Translations under genes and position numbers: made by a program | The notes under the pieces: model-generated | Told to the model about the DNA's origin: nothing | The model's database searches: none | The model's input: only the letters and a program-made list of their open reading frames with translations | In this document: piece after piece, positions 1-8,348 of the stretch | Layout of the letters: every line of letters starts with the position of its first letter | Numbering within the stretch: the stretch's first letter is position 1 | NCBI RefSeq assembly: GCF_011305995.1 | Contig: NZ_CP049910.1 | Span: 1,674,001 to 1,738,000 of the forward strand | Length of the DNA: 64,000 nt | DNA from: Diaphorobacter sp. HDW4A | GTDB lineage: Bacteria > Pseudomonadota > Gammaproteobacteria > Burkholderiales > Burkholderiaceae_C | Reading direction: 5' to 3'

Positions 1-1
1 T

Positions 2-556
2 GATCAGGTCGCGCAGCTCGGGCTGGCGCGAACCTTCCAGAGCACGGCGCTGTTCGACAAGGCCAGCGTGCTCGACAACCTCATCGTTGGGCATCGACTG
101 CGCACCCGTTCCAATCTGTGGGATGTGCTCTGGGGTTCTCACCGCCTGCAGGACGAGGAACGCATCTGTCGCGAAGAGGCGCGTGATGCGCTCGATTTCG
201 TGGGGCTCTCGAACATCAGCCACAGGCTCGCGGGCGACATCACACAGGAGCAGCGCAAGCGCGTCGCCATCGCACTCGCTTTGACCACCACGCCGCAGCT
301 GATGCTCCTCGACGAACCCGCAGGTGGGGTGAATCCGGAAGAGACGGGCGGCCTCGCCGAGCTGATCCGCAGGCTGGTGCGCCACGGCATCACGGTGGCG
401 CTGATCGAGCACAAGATGGGAATGATCATGAGCTTGGCCGACAAGATCATGGTGCTGAGCTACGGCATGCGCATCGCGGAGGGAACGCCCGAAGAGATCC
501 GTCGCGACCCGGCCGTGATCGATGCCTATCTGGGGAGCGAGCATGCTGAAGTTTGA
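2..556 (+). CDS. livG: Liv-type ABC transporter ATP-binding protein (LivG-like), 5' end outside window
   Basis: This is the C-terminal 184 residues of a branched-chain-amino-acid-type ABC ATPase that powers import at the inner membrane. The Q-loop (LARTFQ) lies at the edge of the window, so the Walker A motif is missing only because the window starts here. Walker B is LMLLDEP, followed by a D-loop region and the switch histidine in ALIEH. The C-terminus (AEGTPEEIRRDP..IDAYLG) is typical of LivG. The signature segment reads GDITQEQRK where LivG proteins usually have L(S/P)YG(D/Q)QRR, so the signature glycine appears to be replaced. It overlaps livF by 14 bases, which suggests translational coupling. 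The transported substrate cannot be read from sequence; the neighbouring acyl-CoA ligase hints at a carboxylic acid. Confidence 0.9.
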   Translation, partial: DQVAQLGLARTFQSTALFDKASVLDNLIVGHRLRTRSNLWDVLWGSHRLQDEERICREEARDALDFVGLSNISHRLAGDITQEQRKRVAIALALTTTPQLMLLDEPAGGVNPEETGGLAELIRRLVRHGITVALIEHKMGMIMSLADKIMVLSYGMRIAEGTPEEIRRDPAVIDAYLGSEHAEV

Positions 557-1250
557 GCGTGTATCACTGAAATACGGCGGCTTTCAGGCTCTGGACCGTG
601 TCAGTCTGAATGCCCGGATGGGTGAACTGGTCGTGTTGCTGGGGGCCAATGGGGCAGGCAAGAGTTCATTGTTTCTGACGGCGAGCGGGTTGGTTCCTGC
701 ATCGGCTGGTTCAATATCGTGGAAGGGGCAGGAGCTGCAGGGAAAGAAGCCGTCTGCCATCGTGCAGTCCGGGCTGGTGCAATGCCCCGAGGGGCGCAAG
801 CTGTTTGGCCAGATGAGCGTGCGCAAGAACCTTGAGCTTGGTGCCTATGTGCACCGCCACGATCCCGAGCCCGGCAGGCAGTTGCTGGAGCAGGTGTTTG
901 AGCTCTTTCCCATCCTCAAGGACAAGCAGCATGATCCCGCCGAATCGCTGTCGGGTGGCCAGCAGCAGATGGTCGCTATCGGCCGTGCGCTCATGAGTCG
1001 GCCCGAAGTGCTGCTGCTCGACGAGCCATCGCTGGGTCTTGCGCCACTCGTCATTCAGCAGATGTTCGGAATCATCCGGAAGATTAATCAGGCAGGAACC
1101 ACCGTACTGCTGGCCGAGCAGAACGCCTATGCGGCTTTGAAGATCGCTCATCGGGCCTATGTGATGGAAAGCGGCCGGATCGTGCGCGAAGGAAAACCCG
1201 CCGACATGCTCGCTGACGATTCCATCCGCAAGGCATACATCGGCGTCTGA
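543..1250 (+). CDS. livF: Liv-type ABC transporter ATP-binding protein (LivF-like)
   Basis: This is the second ATPase of the Liv-type importer, 235 residues, the normal LivF length. It has Walker A GANGAGKSS, the signature LSGGQQQM, Walker B VLLLDEPSLGLAP and the switch region LLAEQN. The start at 543 was chosen because a GGGGAG ribosome site ends about six bases before it and MLKFERVS is the usual LivF start; an upstream in-frame ATG at 522 has no such site. The gene overlaps the end of livG and is followed after 53 bases by the binding protein, so the three form one operon. The permease genes presumably lie upstream of the window. Confidence 0.92.
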   Translation: MLKFERVSLKYGGFQALDRVSLNARMGELVVLLGANGAGKSSLFLTASGLVPASAGSISWKGQELQGKKPSAIVQSGLVQCPEGRKLFGQMSVRKNLELGAYVHRHDPEPGRQLLEQVFELFPILKDKQHDPAESLSGGQQQMVAIGRALMSRPEVLLLDEPSLGLAPLVIQQMFGIIRKINQAGTTVLLAEQNAYAALKIAHRAYVMESGRIVREGKPADMLADDSIRKAYIGV

Positions 1251-1303
1251 TTTGAAGGCGCTGCGCACAGAGTTCCAATTCGAAACGAAAGAGGGAGGCT
1301 TCC

Positions 1304-2476
1304 ATGACATCAACAATTTGCCTGCGTTTGCCCGCGCCCACCGGGAGGGCCTCGATCATCGCGACATGCGCCGCACTGCTGGCATCCTGTGCATGGGCGC
1401 AGGACGTGGTGAAGATTGGCTTCAGCGGCCCGCTCTCGGGCGGTGCGGCGCAATATGGAAAGAACGCGCTCGATGGCATGCAGATGGCGGCCATGGAAAT
1501 CAATGCGTCGAATTTCGAGGTGGCGGGCAAGAAGACTCGGCTAGAGATCGTGCCGCTCGATGATCGCTACAACCCAGCGGACACCGGCGTCAACGCGCAG
1601 CGTCTGGTGCAGCAGTACAAGACGCCCGCGATTCTGGTGCCGCATTCGGGTGGCATCTTTGCGCTGCAGACCAGCAATGAGCGCAGCAACTTCATCGTGC
1701 TCGCCTACAGCTCGGTGCCGCAGATCACCGGGCGCGGCAACAAGCTCACGGTGCGCATTCCGCCCGACTTCACGACTTACATCGCGCCATATTCGCGATA
1801 CGTCATGCAGCGCTTCGGCAAGAAGGCGGCGCTGGTCGGTGCCGATTACGACTACGCCAAGGCCTGGGCTGCGGCCTTCAAGTCCGGCTGGGAAAAACTC
1901 GGCGGCACCGTGGTGGTGGAGAACCCCATGAGCTACAACCGTTCCGCCGATTTCTACAGCGGCGTGAGCAAGGCGCTCGCCGCCAAACCCGACGTGCTGC
2001 TGGTGGGCGGTGCGTCCGAGCCCACGGCGCTGGTCATCAAGCAAGCCCGCGAGATGGGGTTCAAGGGCGGCTTTGTAGTGATGGATCAGGCCAAGCTCGA
2101 CGAAATGGCGCGTGTGCTCGGGGGTGACTATGCGTTGCTTGAGGGGGCCATCGGCGTGGCGCCGGTGACCGAGGATGGCCGCAGCGGTGCCTTCGTGGAG
2201 CGATACAAGAAGCTCCACCCCGGCAAGATCCCTGGCTCGGAAGCGCAGTGGAACTATGTCGCCGTGTATGCCTTGGCCAAGGCCATGCAGCTCGCCGGAT
2301 CCACGAGCGACACCAAGGCTATCCGCGCGAAGTATGGCGAGGCCTACAAGCTGCTTCCACCGGACGTGAACCCTGGCATCGTGACGGGAGTGGACGCGCT
2401 GGGCAACAACATCACGACACAGCGCAACGTGGCGATCCAGAACGGCAAGCTGACGGCGATGAGTGCCGTGAACTGA
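1304..2476 (+). CDS. ABC transporter substrate-binding protein, Leu/Ile/Val-binding (type 1 periplasmic) family
   Basis: This 390-residue periplasmic binding protein belongs to the LivJ/LivK family. A signal peptide of about 33 residues ends in SCAWA-QD; the LASC within it also resembles a lipobox, so lipoprotein processing is possible. The mature protein begins with VKIGFSGPLSGGAAQYG, the family's usual ligand-binding start (amino acid, amide, urea or aromatic acid ligands). GAGGGAGG a few bases before the ATG is a strong ribosome site. It is last in the livG-livF operon and presumably delivers substrate to that importer. Several of these proteins in Comamonadaceae serve aromatic acids rather than amino acids. 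The adjacent acyl-CoA ligase fits that, but this is inference. Confidence 0.88.
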   Translation: MTSTICLRLPAPTGRASIIATCAALLASCAWAQDVVKIGFSGPLSGGAAQYGKNALDGMQMAAMEINASNFEVAGKKTRLEIVPLDDRYNPADTGVNAQRLVQQYKTPAILVPHSGGIFALQTSNERSNFIVLAYSSVPQITGRGNKLTVRIPPDFTTYIAPYSRYVMQRFGKKAALVGADYDYAKAWAAAFKSGWEKLGGTVVVENPMSYNRSADFYSGVSKALAAKPDVLLVGGASEPTALVIKQAREMGFKGGFVVMDQAKLDEMARVLGGDYALLEGAIGVAPVTEDGRSGAFVERYKKLHPGKIPGSEAQWNYVAVYALAKAMQLAGSTSDTKAIRAKYGEAYKLLPPDVNPGIVTGVDALGNNITTQRNVAIQNGKLTAMSAVN

Positions 2477-2516
2477 CAGCGGCGCGGGGCGGCTGCAGCA
2501 AAGTTGGCATGTCGAA

Positions 2517-4205
2517 TCAGGCTGCGGGCGTTTGATTCGGCACGAATTCCTGTTCTTGCAGTGCCCGCCATTGCACCTTGCCGGTGCCGGATTTCGGCAG
2601 CCTATCCACGAACTGCACGAGTCGCGGGCTCTTGTACGCGGCCATGTGTTCCCGGCTCCAGTCGATGATGTCCTGCTCTTCGACCTGTCCCTTGAACGCG
2701 TCGCGCAGCACCACGACGGCCTTCACGGTTTCGCCGCGCCGCGCATCGCGCGATCCGATCACGCAGACCTCTTGGATCGCGGGGTGGGCATAGATCAGCG
2801 CTTCCACCTCGGCGGGCCAGACCTTGTAACCCGAGGCATTGATCATCCGCTTGAGCCGGTCGACGAGATGGAAGTAGCCGTCCTCGTCGGTTCGCGCGAG
2901 ATCGCCGGTGCGCAGAAAGCGCTTGCCCTGCACGGTGACGAAGGCGCGCGCGGTGGCCTCGGGCTGACGCCAGTAGCCCTGCATGATCTGTGGGCCGTGC
3001 ACGATGATTTCGCCGGTCTCGCCCGGTGGCAGTTCCTGCAGCGTGTCGGGATCGACCACGCGGGCGTCGACGTCGAAGATCGGAATGCCGAGGCATTGCT
3101 TGAGCGGTCTTGACGGTGGGTTGATGTGCGTGGCCGCCATGGTCTCGGTCATGCCGTAGCCCTCGATGTAGTCTATGCCGCAGAGCGACTTGAGGCGCGC
3201 GGCCACCGCCTCGGGCATGGCCGCGCCGCCGCCGCTCAGGCGCTGTAGGCTGCAGAGGTCAAATTCGTCGAGGCGCGGGCTTGCGAGCAGGTCCACCACC
3301 ATTGAGACGATCAAGAGTGTGCTGGTCACCCGGTAACGCTCTATGAGCTGCGCGGCCACCTCGTGGTCCCAACGCGGAAGAATGACCATCGTGGCACCGA
3401 GATGCAGAATGGTGTTCATGCCTCCTTCCATGCCGGTGACGTGGAACATCGGCATCACCGAGAGCACGACGGCGTTCGGCCTCGTATCCATCCAGCGGGC
3501 GCTGGCTACCGTGTTGTACATCACACTGCGATGGGTGTGTATGCAGCCCTTGGGCTGCCCCGTGGTGCCTGATGTGTAGGGCATGACGGCCAGTTCATCG
3601 GGGCTGGCGGTGCATGGGCTGGGCCTGCGGTTGGCGGCAAGCGCATCGGTCCATGCGCTTGCGCTGGGGTGGAGGCCGGGTCGCTTGCTTTCGGTTAAGA
3701 AGGTCGGAATGTTCAGATCCGTTGCGCGGCTCAGGTAGTCGCTGTAGGTCGCCACCACGGCATGGTGAAGCAGTTCAGGCGCATCGGCATCCAGCAGTGG
3801 CAGCGCCTGCGTGAGCAGGTCTTGCGACAGGATGATGGTGCGTGCGCCAGCATCGCTCACATAGTGCCTGAGCTCTTCGGTGAGGTTCATCGGATTGACG
3901 GGTACGACCACGGCGTCGGCGCGGAGGATGGCGTGGTAGCCGATCACGAACTGTGGGCTGTTCTGCATGAACAGCAGCACGCGATCTCCGCGGTTCACGC
4001 CGCACGCGTGTTGCAGGTGACCGGCCATGCGCTCGACATCGTCCATCAACTGCGCATAGGTGATGGCCGAGTCGTAGAACACCATGGCGGGCTTGTCTGG
4101 ATACCGCTCGGCGGAGGCTTCAATGAGCGTTGCCAAATGCTGTTCGGGAACCTCGAGATGGCGTTCCAGATGCGCGGGCCAATGAGCGAAGTGGCGATCC
4201 GACAT
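2517..4205 (-). CDS. AMP-forming acyl-CoA ligase (fatty-acid/aromatic-acid CoA synthetase family)
   Basis: This 562-residue member of the ANL superfamily activates a carboxylic acid to its acyl-CoA via an acyl-adenylate. The P-loop YTSGTTGQPKG is near residue 209, the GYGMTET motif near 350, and the RTGD..DGYF hinge motif near 432, followed by DRLKRMINASGYKV. The catalytic lysine lies in KSGTGKVQ near 543. Length and motifs match medium/long-chain acyl-CoA ligases; the substrate is not predictable. It converges on the Liv-type transporter operon with a 40-base gap and follows the iclR-type gene by 54 bases on the same strand. A local uptake-and-activation unit under IclR control is likely. 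Confidence 0.9.
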   Translation of the reverse strand: MSDRHFAHWPAHLERHLEVPEQHLATLIEASAERYPDKPAMVFYDSAITYAQLMDDVERMAGHLQHACGVNRGDRVLLFMQNSPQFVIGYHAILRADAVVVPVNPMNLTEELRHYVSDAGARTIILSQDLLTQALPLLDADAPELLHHAVVATYSDYLSRATDLNIPTFLTESKRPGLHPSASAWTDALAANRRPSPCTASPDELAVMPYTSGTTGQPKGCIHTHRSVMYNTVASARWMDTRPNAVVLSVMPMFHVTGMEGGMNTILHLGATMVILPRWDHEVAAQLIERYRVTSTLLIVSMVVDLLASPRLDEFDLCSLQRLSGGGAAMPEAVAARLKSLCGIDYIEGYGMTETMAATHINPPSRPLKQCLGIPIFDVDARVVDPDTLQELPPGETGEIIVHGPQIMQGYWRQPEATARAFVTVQGKRFLRTGDLARTDEDGYFHLVDRLKRMINASGYKVWPAEVEALIYAHPAIQEVCVIGSRDARRGETVKAVVVLRDAFKGQVEEQDIIDWSREHMAAYKSPRLVQFVDRLPKSGTGKVQWRALQEQEFVPNQTPAA

Positions 4206-4259
4206 GGGCTTGTCTCCGTCGAGATTGATTGGTTCTGGTGCTCGTGTGTTCGCACGGTA

Positions 4260-5081
4260 TCACGGCTGACGGAAGCGGCTTTGCAGGCGTTGCACGACGC
4301 GCAGCAGCTCGGGTTGGGCGCGGTCGATCAGCACGCTGGGCGGCAGGTCATGGTGGGGGCCGCCGCAGCTCATTGCCATCAACGGAAGGCCGCGCCCCGG
4401 ATCGAAAGCCACGGCGATTCCGTTTACCTGTGGCATCCAGTCGCCGAATGAATGGCTGACGATGGACTGCGCTGCTTCGCCGCCTGCCGTACGCTCATCC
4501 GCTTGTGCGTGATTCAGCGATTGCCACTGCGCGGTTGCATGGTTTTGCAGATAGGCGATGGCCTCGTTGCGCTCATGTGCCGGGCACGCAGCGAGCCAGG
4601 CGCGGCCAATGGCTGTGGTCGCCAGTGGCACACGAGCGCCTGTCTCCAGCGTCTGCGCGCGGGGATGAGGCTTCGGGCTGGGGCAATGCTCGATGTAGAT
4701 CATCGTGTGCCGGTCGCGCGTGGCCAGTGCGACCTCAGACTGCGTGAATGCGGCCAGTCGCTGCATCAGCGGCCGGGCCTGTTGCCGGACGGCCAGGCCA
4801 AACAGCATGGCGCTGCCGAGCGCGAGGCTGGCGGAGCCCAATCGATATTTGTTCTCGCGCGGTACGTAGCGCAGATAGCCCAAGGCCGTCAGCGTGTAGG
4901 TCAGGCGCGATACTGTGGATTTGGGAAGCTGGCAGCGCCTGGCGATGTCGTGGTTGCCGAGTAGTTTGTCGCCGGAGCGAAAGCACGACAGCAGCTCAAG
5001 TCCACGAGAGAGCGCGGTGACATATCGGCGGTCGGATTGTGCGTCAACGGTGTGCTCCGAGTGGCTGGTCGGTTGCGGCAT
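4260..5081 (-). CDS. IclR family transcriptional regulator
   Basis: This 273-residue regulator has the IclR layout: a winged helix-turn-helix at about residues 20-80 (ALSRGLELLSCF, then LPKSTVSRLTYTLTALGYL) and a C-terminal effector-binding domain from about residue 95 (LGSASLALGSAM ... ARVPLATTAIGRAWLA). IclR proteins bind small carboxylates or aromatics and repress or activate adjacent catabolic genes. It lies directly upstream of the acyl-CoA ligase on the same strand and is its most likely local regulator. The N-terminal tail of about 18 residues is variable. Two palindromes lie in its 5' region (see 5108-5198). Confidence 0.88.
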   Translation of the reverse strand: MPQPTSHSEHTVDAQSDRRYVTALSRGLELLSCFRSGDKLLGNHDIARRCQLPKSTVSRLTYTLTALGYLRYVPRENKYRLGSASLALGSAMLFGLAVRQQARPLMQRLAAFTQSEVALATRDRHTMIYIEHCPSPKPHPRAQTLETGARVPLATTAIGRAWLAACPAHERNEAIAYLQNHATAQWQSLNHAQADERTAGGEAAQSIVSHSFGDWMPQVNGIAVAFDPGRGLPLMAMSCGGPHHDLPPSVLIDRAQPELLRVVQRLQSRFRQP

Positions 5082-5107
5082 AGCGGCTGGTCTCCATGCG
5101 ATGCGTT

Positions 5108-5198
5108 TGTTCGGTCATTCTGAACAGGCATGGCATGGATGACATTGCGCGGCATCCACGGGAACGCGATTGTGTTTGTTTCATCCGTTGAACGGATG
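5108..5198. promoter_or_regulatory. Two palindromes upstream of the iclR-type gene (candidate operators)
   Basis: In the 135-base gap before the regulator start, 5108-5126 is an interrupted inverted repeat (TGTTC, 9 bases, GAACA). 5182-5198 is a perfect palindrome around a central G (CATCCGTTGAACGGATG). Paired palindromes in front of an IclR-family gene are what autoregulation would look like. No consensus promoter was clear, so the link is inference. Confidence 0.35.
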
Positions 5199-5216
5199 TA
5201 GCTGACAGGACTTGGT

Positions 5217-5834
5217 TCAGATCACAGTACGCAGAGGGATCTGCGACATGTTGTTGCCTGCTTCCTGCACGAGCTTGCGCAGTAGCGCGTCGTGGTCGGT
5301 GTGGGCGGTGATCAGGTCCATCTGCCATTCGCCCATGAAGCCGGATTTGACGCTGGTTTCCAGAAAGCCCAGCATGCCGTCGTAGTAGCCGTCCACGTTG
5401 AGCAGGCCGATGGGCTTGTCGTGGTAGCCGAGCTGGCGCCAAGTCCAGATCTCGAACAGCTCCTCGAACGTGCCGATGCCGCCGGGAAGGGCGACGAAGG
5501 CGTCGCTGCGCTCGGCCATCATGGCCTTGCGCTCGTGCATGTTGTCGACGATGTGCAACTCGTCGCAGTGCTGGTTGGCCAGTTCCTTGTCAACGAGGGC
5601 CTTGGGAATCACGCCGACGACGCGCCCGCCCGCTTTGCGCGTGGCTTCGGCGACCGTACCCATCAGGCCGCTGCGGCCGCCGCCGTAGACAAGCTGTCCG
5701 CCATGCTCGCCGATCCAGGAGCCGACTTGGATGGCAGACTGGGTGAACGCGGGGTTCTCACCCGGGCGCGAGCCGAGATAGACGCAGATCGAGAACGCGG
5801 GGGCTGGTTTCTTGTTAGTGGATGGCATGGGCAA
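5217..5834 (-). CDS. LOG family protein (cytokinin riboside 5'-monophosphate phosphoribohydrolase-like)
   Basis: This 205-residue LOG (Lonely Guy)/TIGR00730 protein has both family motifs: GGGRSGLMG, and the catalytic PGGIGTFEELFE with its glutamates. Characterised members cleave ribose 5-phosphate from AMP-type nucleotides or nucleotide-derived cytokinins; the cellular role in bacteria is often unknown. The fold is a cytosolic Rossmann type and the length is normal. Its start overlaps the end of the diacylglycerol kinase gene by 20 bases, so the two are probably co-translated. Confidence 0.88.
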   Translation of the reverse strand: MPMPSTNKKPAPAFSICVYLGSRPGENPAFTQSAIQVGSWIGEHGGQLVYGGGRSGLMGTVAEATRKAGGRVVGVIPKALVDKELANQHCDELHIVDNMHERKAMMAERSDAFVALPGGIGTFEELFEIWTWRQLGYHDKPIGLLNVDGYYDGMLGFLETSVKSGFMGEWQMDLITAHTDHDALLRKLVQEAGNNMSQIPLRTVI

Positions 5835-6228
5835 ACCTTTGATAGAGTGCGGCGAGCCAGATGCCGCCGCACAGCAGCAGGGAGAGCAGCACAGCGGCGC
5901 TTCCCATGTCCTTCGCGCGCTTGGAAAGATCGTGCAACTCCGGGCCGATGCGGTCGATGGCCGCCTCGATGCCCGTGTTGAGCAACTCGACGATCAACAC
6001 CAGCAGCACGGAGCCGGCGAGCAGGGCGACCTCGATCCACGTGCTGCCGAGCCAGAAGGCTGCCGGAATCATGATGATCGCTAGGCAGGCCTCCGAGCGG
6101 AACGCCTTTTCACTCCAGCCCGCCTTGAGGCCTTGCATCGAATAGCCGAAAGCATGAATCCAGCGGTTGAGACCCGTGCGGGCCTTGTGTGGATGTGGAG
6201 CAGGCGAGGGCGGAAGTGGATGGGCCAT
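5815..6228 (-). CDS. dgkA: Diacylglycerol kinase (DgkA family)
   Basis: This small inner-membrane kinase phosphorylates diacylglycerol to phosphatidate when lipid head-group turnover releases it. The family signature is clear: VELLNTGIEAAIDR with the metal-binding glutamates, then LSKRAKDMGSAAVLLSLL. Three hydrophobic segments are visible (around AIIMIPAAFWLG, VALLAGSVLLVLIVELL and AAVLLSLLLCGGIWLAAL). The start at 6228 (137 residues) gives a near-standard length, beginning MAHPLPPSP. An in-frame ATG at 6309 would add 27 residues; neither has a good ribosome site, so the start is uncertain. The end overlaps the LOG gene. Confidence 0.87.
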   Translation of the reverse strand: MAHPLPPSPAPHPHKARTGLNRWIHAFGYSMQGLKAGWSEKAFRSEACLAIIMIPAAFWLGSTWIEVALLAGSVLLVLIVELLNTGIEAAIDRIGPELHDLSKRAKDMGSAAVLLSLLLCGGIWLAALYQRFAHAIH

Positions 6229-6389
6229 GGGGGCGGAAGCAAAGCGGAATTCAGCGAAAGGAAATCGTTGCGCGGGGCAAGAATGTGGGCGGATAGGACG
6301 TGCCGTCATTTAGCCAGACATCGTAGCGCAGTCTGGATGCTGCCGGGCCTGTGTGAACAACGGCTTAACAGAGCCTTCCGCTAAACGCG

Positions 6390-7022
6390 TCAGGACTTCG
6401 CGCTGCGATTGCGTGTCAGCGGTGCCGAATGGACGAGGCGCGTGCCCGCCCATGCGTCGTGCCAGAACTGGCGCTCGGGGTGAAAGCGGCTGAGCAGTGC
6501 CCAGATGGCGATCCAGCCACCGAGAATGACCAAGGCTTCGGCGGCGCTGAGCTTGGCTGCCCAACTGATGAGCAGCGGCGGCAGAAACCAGAGCCATGAC
6601 AGCACGTATCGCCTGAGCGCTCGCAGCTGGCTGATGGAGCGGCCTTGCGAATCGACCACGCGGATGTTCCAGGTCTTCATGGCGAGCGTCTGGCCCTTGG
6701 CCCAGAACCACACGAAGTAAATCCCGAAGATCACGAACAGAAATGCCTGCAGCTCGTGGCGGTTGTCGAGGGCGTTGCGGGTCTGGGTGAGGGCGCTGAA
6801 CAGATAGCCCGAGATGAACACTACGCCGAACATCAACATGCCTTCGTACAGCCAGCAGGCCATGCGACGACGCAGCGAAGGTGTCATGCCTTCCGAGTTG
6901 GGGGGCAGATCCGTCGGTGAGTCTGGGCGGGTGATGGGGCCAGGAGGAAGCGGAGAACTCATTCGGCGGACGGCGCTGGTGCGTGTTGACTGATTACTGA
7001 GGTGAATTGACCGAGGTGACAT
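6390..7022 (-). CDS. RDD family membrane protein
   Basis: This RDD-family membrane protein of up to 210 residues has the family arginine near the start of the first membrane helix (SLRRRMACWLYEGMLMFGVVF). Two further hydrophobic regions follow (LFVIFGIYFVWFW and VLSWLWFLPPLLISW), and the characteristic GQTLAMKTWNIRVV lies between them. RDD proteins are mostly uncharacterised; some are linked to ion or lipid transport. The start at 7022 overlaps the DUF3106 gene by 29 bases; ATG 6962 (190 residues) is an alternative. It is last in the sigma factor-DUF3619-DUF3106-RDD run on this strand. Confidence 0.82.
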   Translation of the reverse strand: MSPRSIHLSNQSTRTSAVRRMSSPLPPGPITRPDSPTDLPPNSEGMTPSLRRRMACWLYEGMLMFGVVFISGYLFSALTQTRNALDNRHELQAFLFVIFGIYFVWFWAKGQTLAMKTWNIRVVDSQGRSISQLRALRRYVLSWLWFLPPLLISWAAKLSAAEALVILGGWIAIWALLSRFHPERQFWHDAWAGTRLVHSAPLTRNRSAKS

Positions 7023-7860
7023 CCCGCAGATCCACCTTTTCCTCGGTGTCCGGGGCCGAGGCCGGGTTCAATGGTGGCAGGGGTTGTGCGGTTGCCGACG
7101 AGCCCTGAACCGGTGCTGTTTCGACCGTCATCGGGGTGCTGGGCAGCGGTGCCGCTGGCGGAGGAAACACATGCGGCACATGGTAGTCCGCCATAGGCGG
7201 GATCTTGGGCGGGTTGGGTTGATTTGGCGCAACAGTCGTAGCGGCCGGAATGCGTACCAGCTTCTTGGATGGGGGCGATTTGACCACTACGGCTGCGCCG
7301 AAGGGCTTTCGCGCGGCCTTGGAGGCGAGTTGTTTCTTCTCTTCCTCGCTCAGGGCTTGATAGGCCTCCCACTGTGCGAGTTTGTCGTCGGGCGACAGGC
7401 GATTGGTGGCGGCAAAGTTCAGACGGGCCTGGCTGCGCTGCTGCGCGCTGAGGTTGGCCCATTCGGTCATGCGGCTGAGCATCTTGGCCTGCTCCTGCTC
7501 GCTGAGGGAGTCGAAGTTCGACGCGAGTGTCAACCAGTGGCGCTTCTGGCCCTCCGTCAGCTGGTTCCAGCGTGTGGCCAGTGGCGAGAGGGCGTCTTTC
7601 TGGGAGCTCGAGAGTTCGCCCCACATGGGGCCACCCTGAGTGATGGGTGCTGGCGCACGAGCCGTGGTCGAGCTGGAGCGGATGTTGGAGCGCTTGGAGG
7701 GCAGGGCCTCATCCGGCGTCGAGATAGTGGGCGCGATGTCCAGATAGGTGACGGCTTTCCATGCGCCAAATGTCAGGCATGCCAAAGCCAGCAGCCCCGC
7801 GATGGCGGCTGCACGGCTTGGTTTGGAACGGTCGGGTACGTCTGGCGCCAATCTCTGCAT
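6994..7860 (-). CDS. DUF3106 domain-containing protein
   Basis: This 288-residue protein has one predicted membrane helix near the N-terminus (AAAIAGLLALACLTFGAW). A helical DUF3106 region follows at about residues 78-175, marked by repeated short motifs (LATRWNQLTEGQKRHWL, MLSRMTEWANLSAQQRSQAR). The C-terminal part is proline- and alanine-rich. The helical region resembles LTXXQ-type segments of envelope stress proteins, so a periplasmic coiled or helical role is plausible, but no function is established. It sits 26 bases after the DUF3619 gene in the sigma-factor run. Confidence 0.78.
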   Translation of the reverse strand: MQRLAPDVPDRSKPSRAAAIAGLLALACLTFGAWKAVTYLDIAPTISTPDEALPSKRSNIRSSSTTARAPAPITQGGPMWGELSSSQKDALSPLATRWNQLTEGQKRHWLTLASNFDSLSEQEQAKMLSRMTEWANLSAQQRSQARLNFAATNRLSPDDKLAQWEAYQALSEEEKKQLASKAARKPFGAAVVVKSPPSKKLVRIPAATTVAPNQPNPPKIPPMADYHVPHVFPPPAAPLPSTPMTVETAPVQGSSATAQPLPPLNPASAPDTEEKVDLRDVTSVNSPQ

Positions 7861-7886
7861 GCAAATCGGTGGTCAACCGATCAGGT

Positions 7887-8348
7887 TCAAGGTTTGTGTT
7901 GGGATGTTTTCAGGTATTGCAGAAAACCGGGGTCAGTATAGGCCTCTGGAGGCAGGTCATCGGTGAGAAGGGCAGCATCCACCTCGGCAATTTCATTCGC
8001 GCCGGCTTCATTCTGATTCACGCCCACGACAAACAGGCCCACGAGCAGTGCTGCGACAGGGATGGCCGACACCAGTGCACGCCACCAGTTGCCGCCTTCA
8101 CTGCCCCAGCCGCCACCCATGGTGGCCGTGTGACCGACTCCCAGAACGACGGGCTCGGCCACCACGGGACGTTGCGCCACGACGGCCGGACGCTTGCGCT
8201 TGTCCAGCGCCTGCATGCGGCCTGCGCGCAGTCGCTCAGCGATGTCGTAGGCAAGCTCGTTGCTACCTTGGTCGAGGCGGGCCACCACCCGAAGGGCGAA
8301 ACGGTCTGCCGCTGTGCTGTTCGAATTTTCAGAGATATGGCGGTTCAT
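7887..8348 (-). CDS. DUF3619 family membrane protein, possible anti-sigma partner
   Basis: This 153-residue protein has a charged cytosolic N-terminal half (AADRFALRVVARLDQGSNELAYDI) and one membrane helix (WWRALVSAIPVAALLVGLFVVG). A short acidic periplasmic tail follows. Its ATG overlaps the sigma factor stop codon as ATGA, so the two are translationally coupled, and this fixes the start at 8348. Cytosolic domain plus one membrane helix directly after an ECF-type sigma gene is the classic anti-sigma layout, but DUF3619 has no sequence motif that proves this. The role is inference from position and topology. Confidence 0.8.
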   Translation of the reverse strand: MNRHISENSNSTAADRFALRVVARLDQGSNELAYDIAERLRAGRMQALDKRKRPAVVAQRPVVAEPVVLGVGHTATMGGGWGSEGGNWWRALVSAIPVAALLVGLFVVGVNQNEAGANEIAEVDAALLTDDLPPEAYTDPGFLQYLKTSQHKP

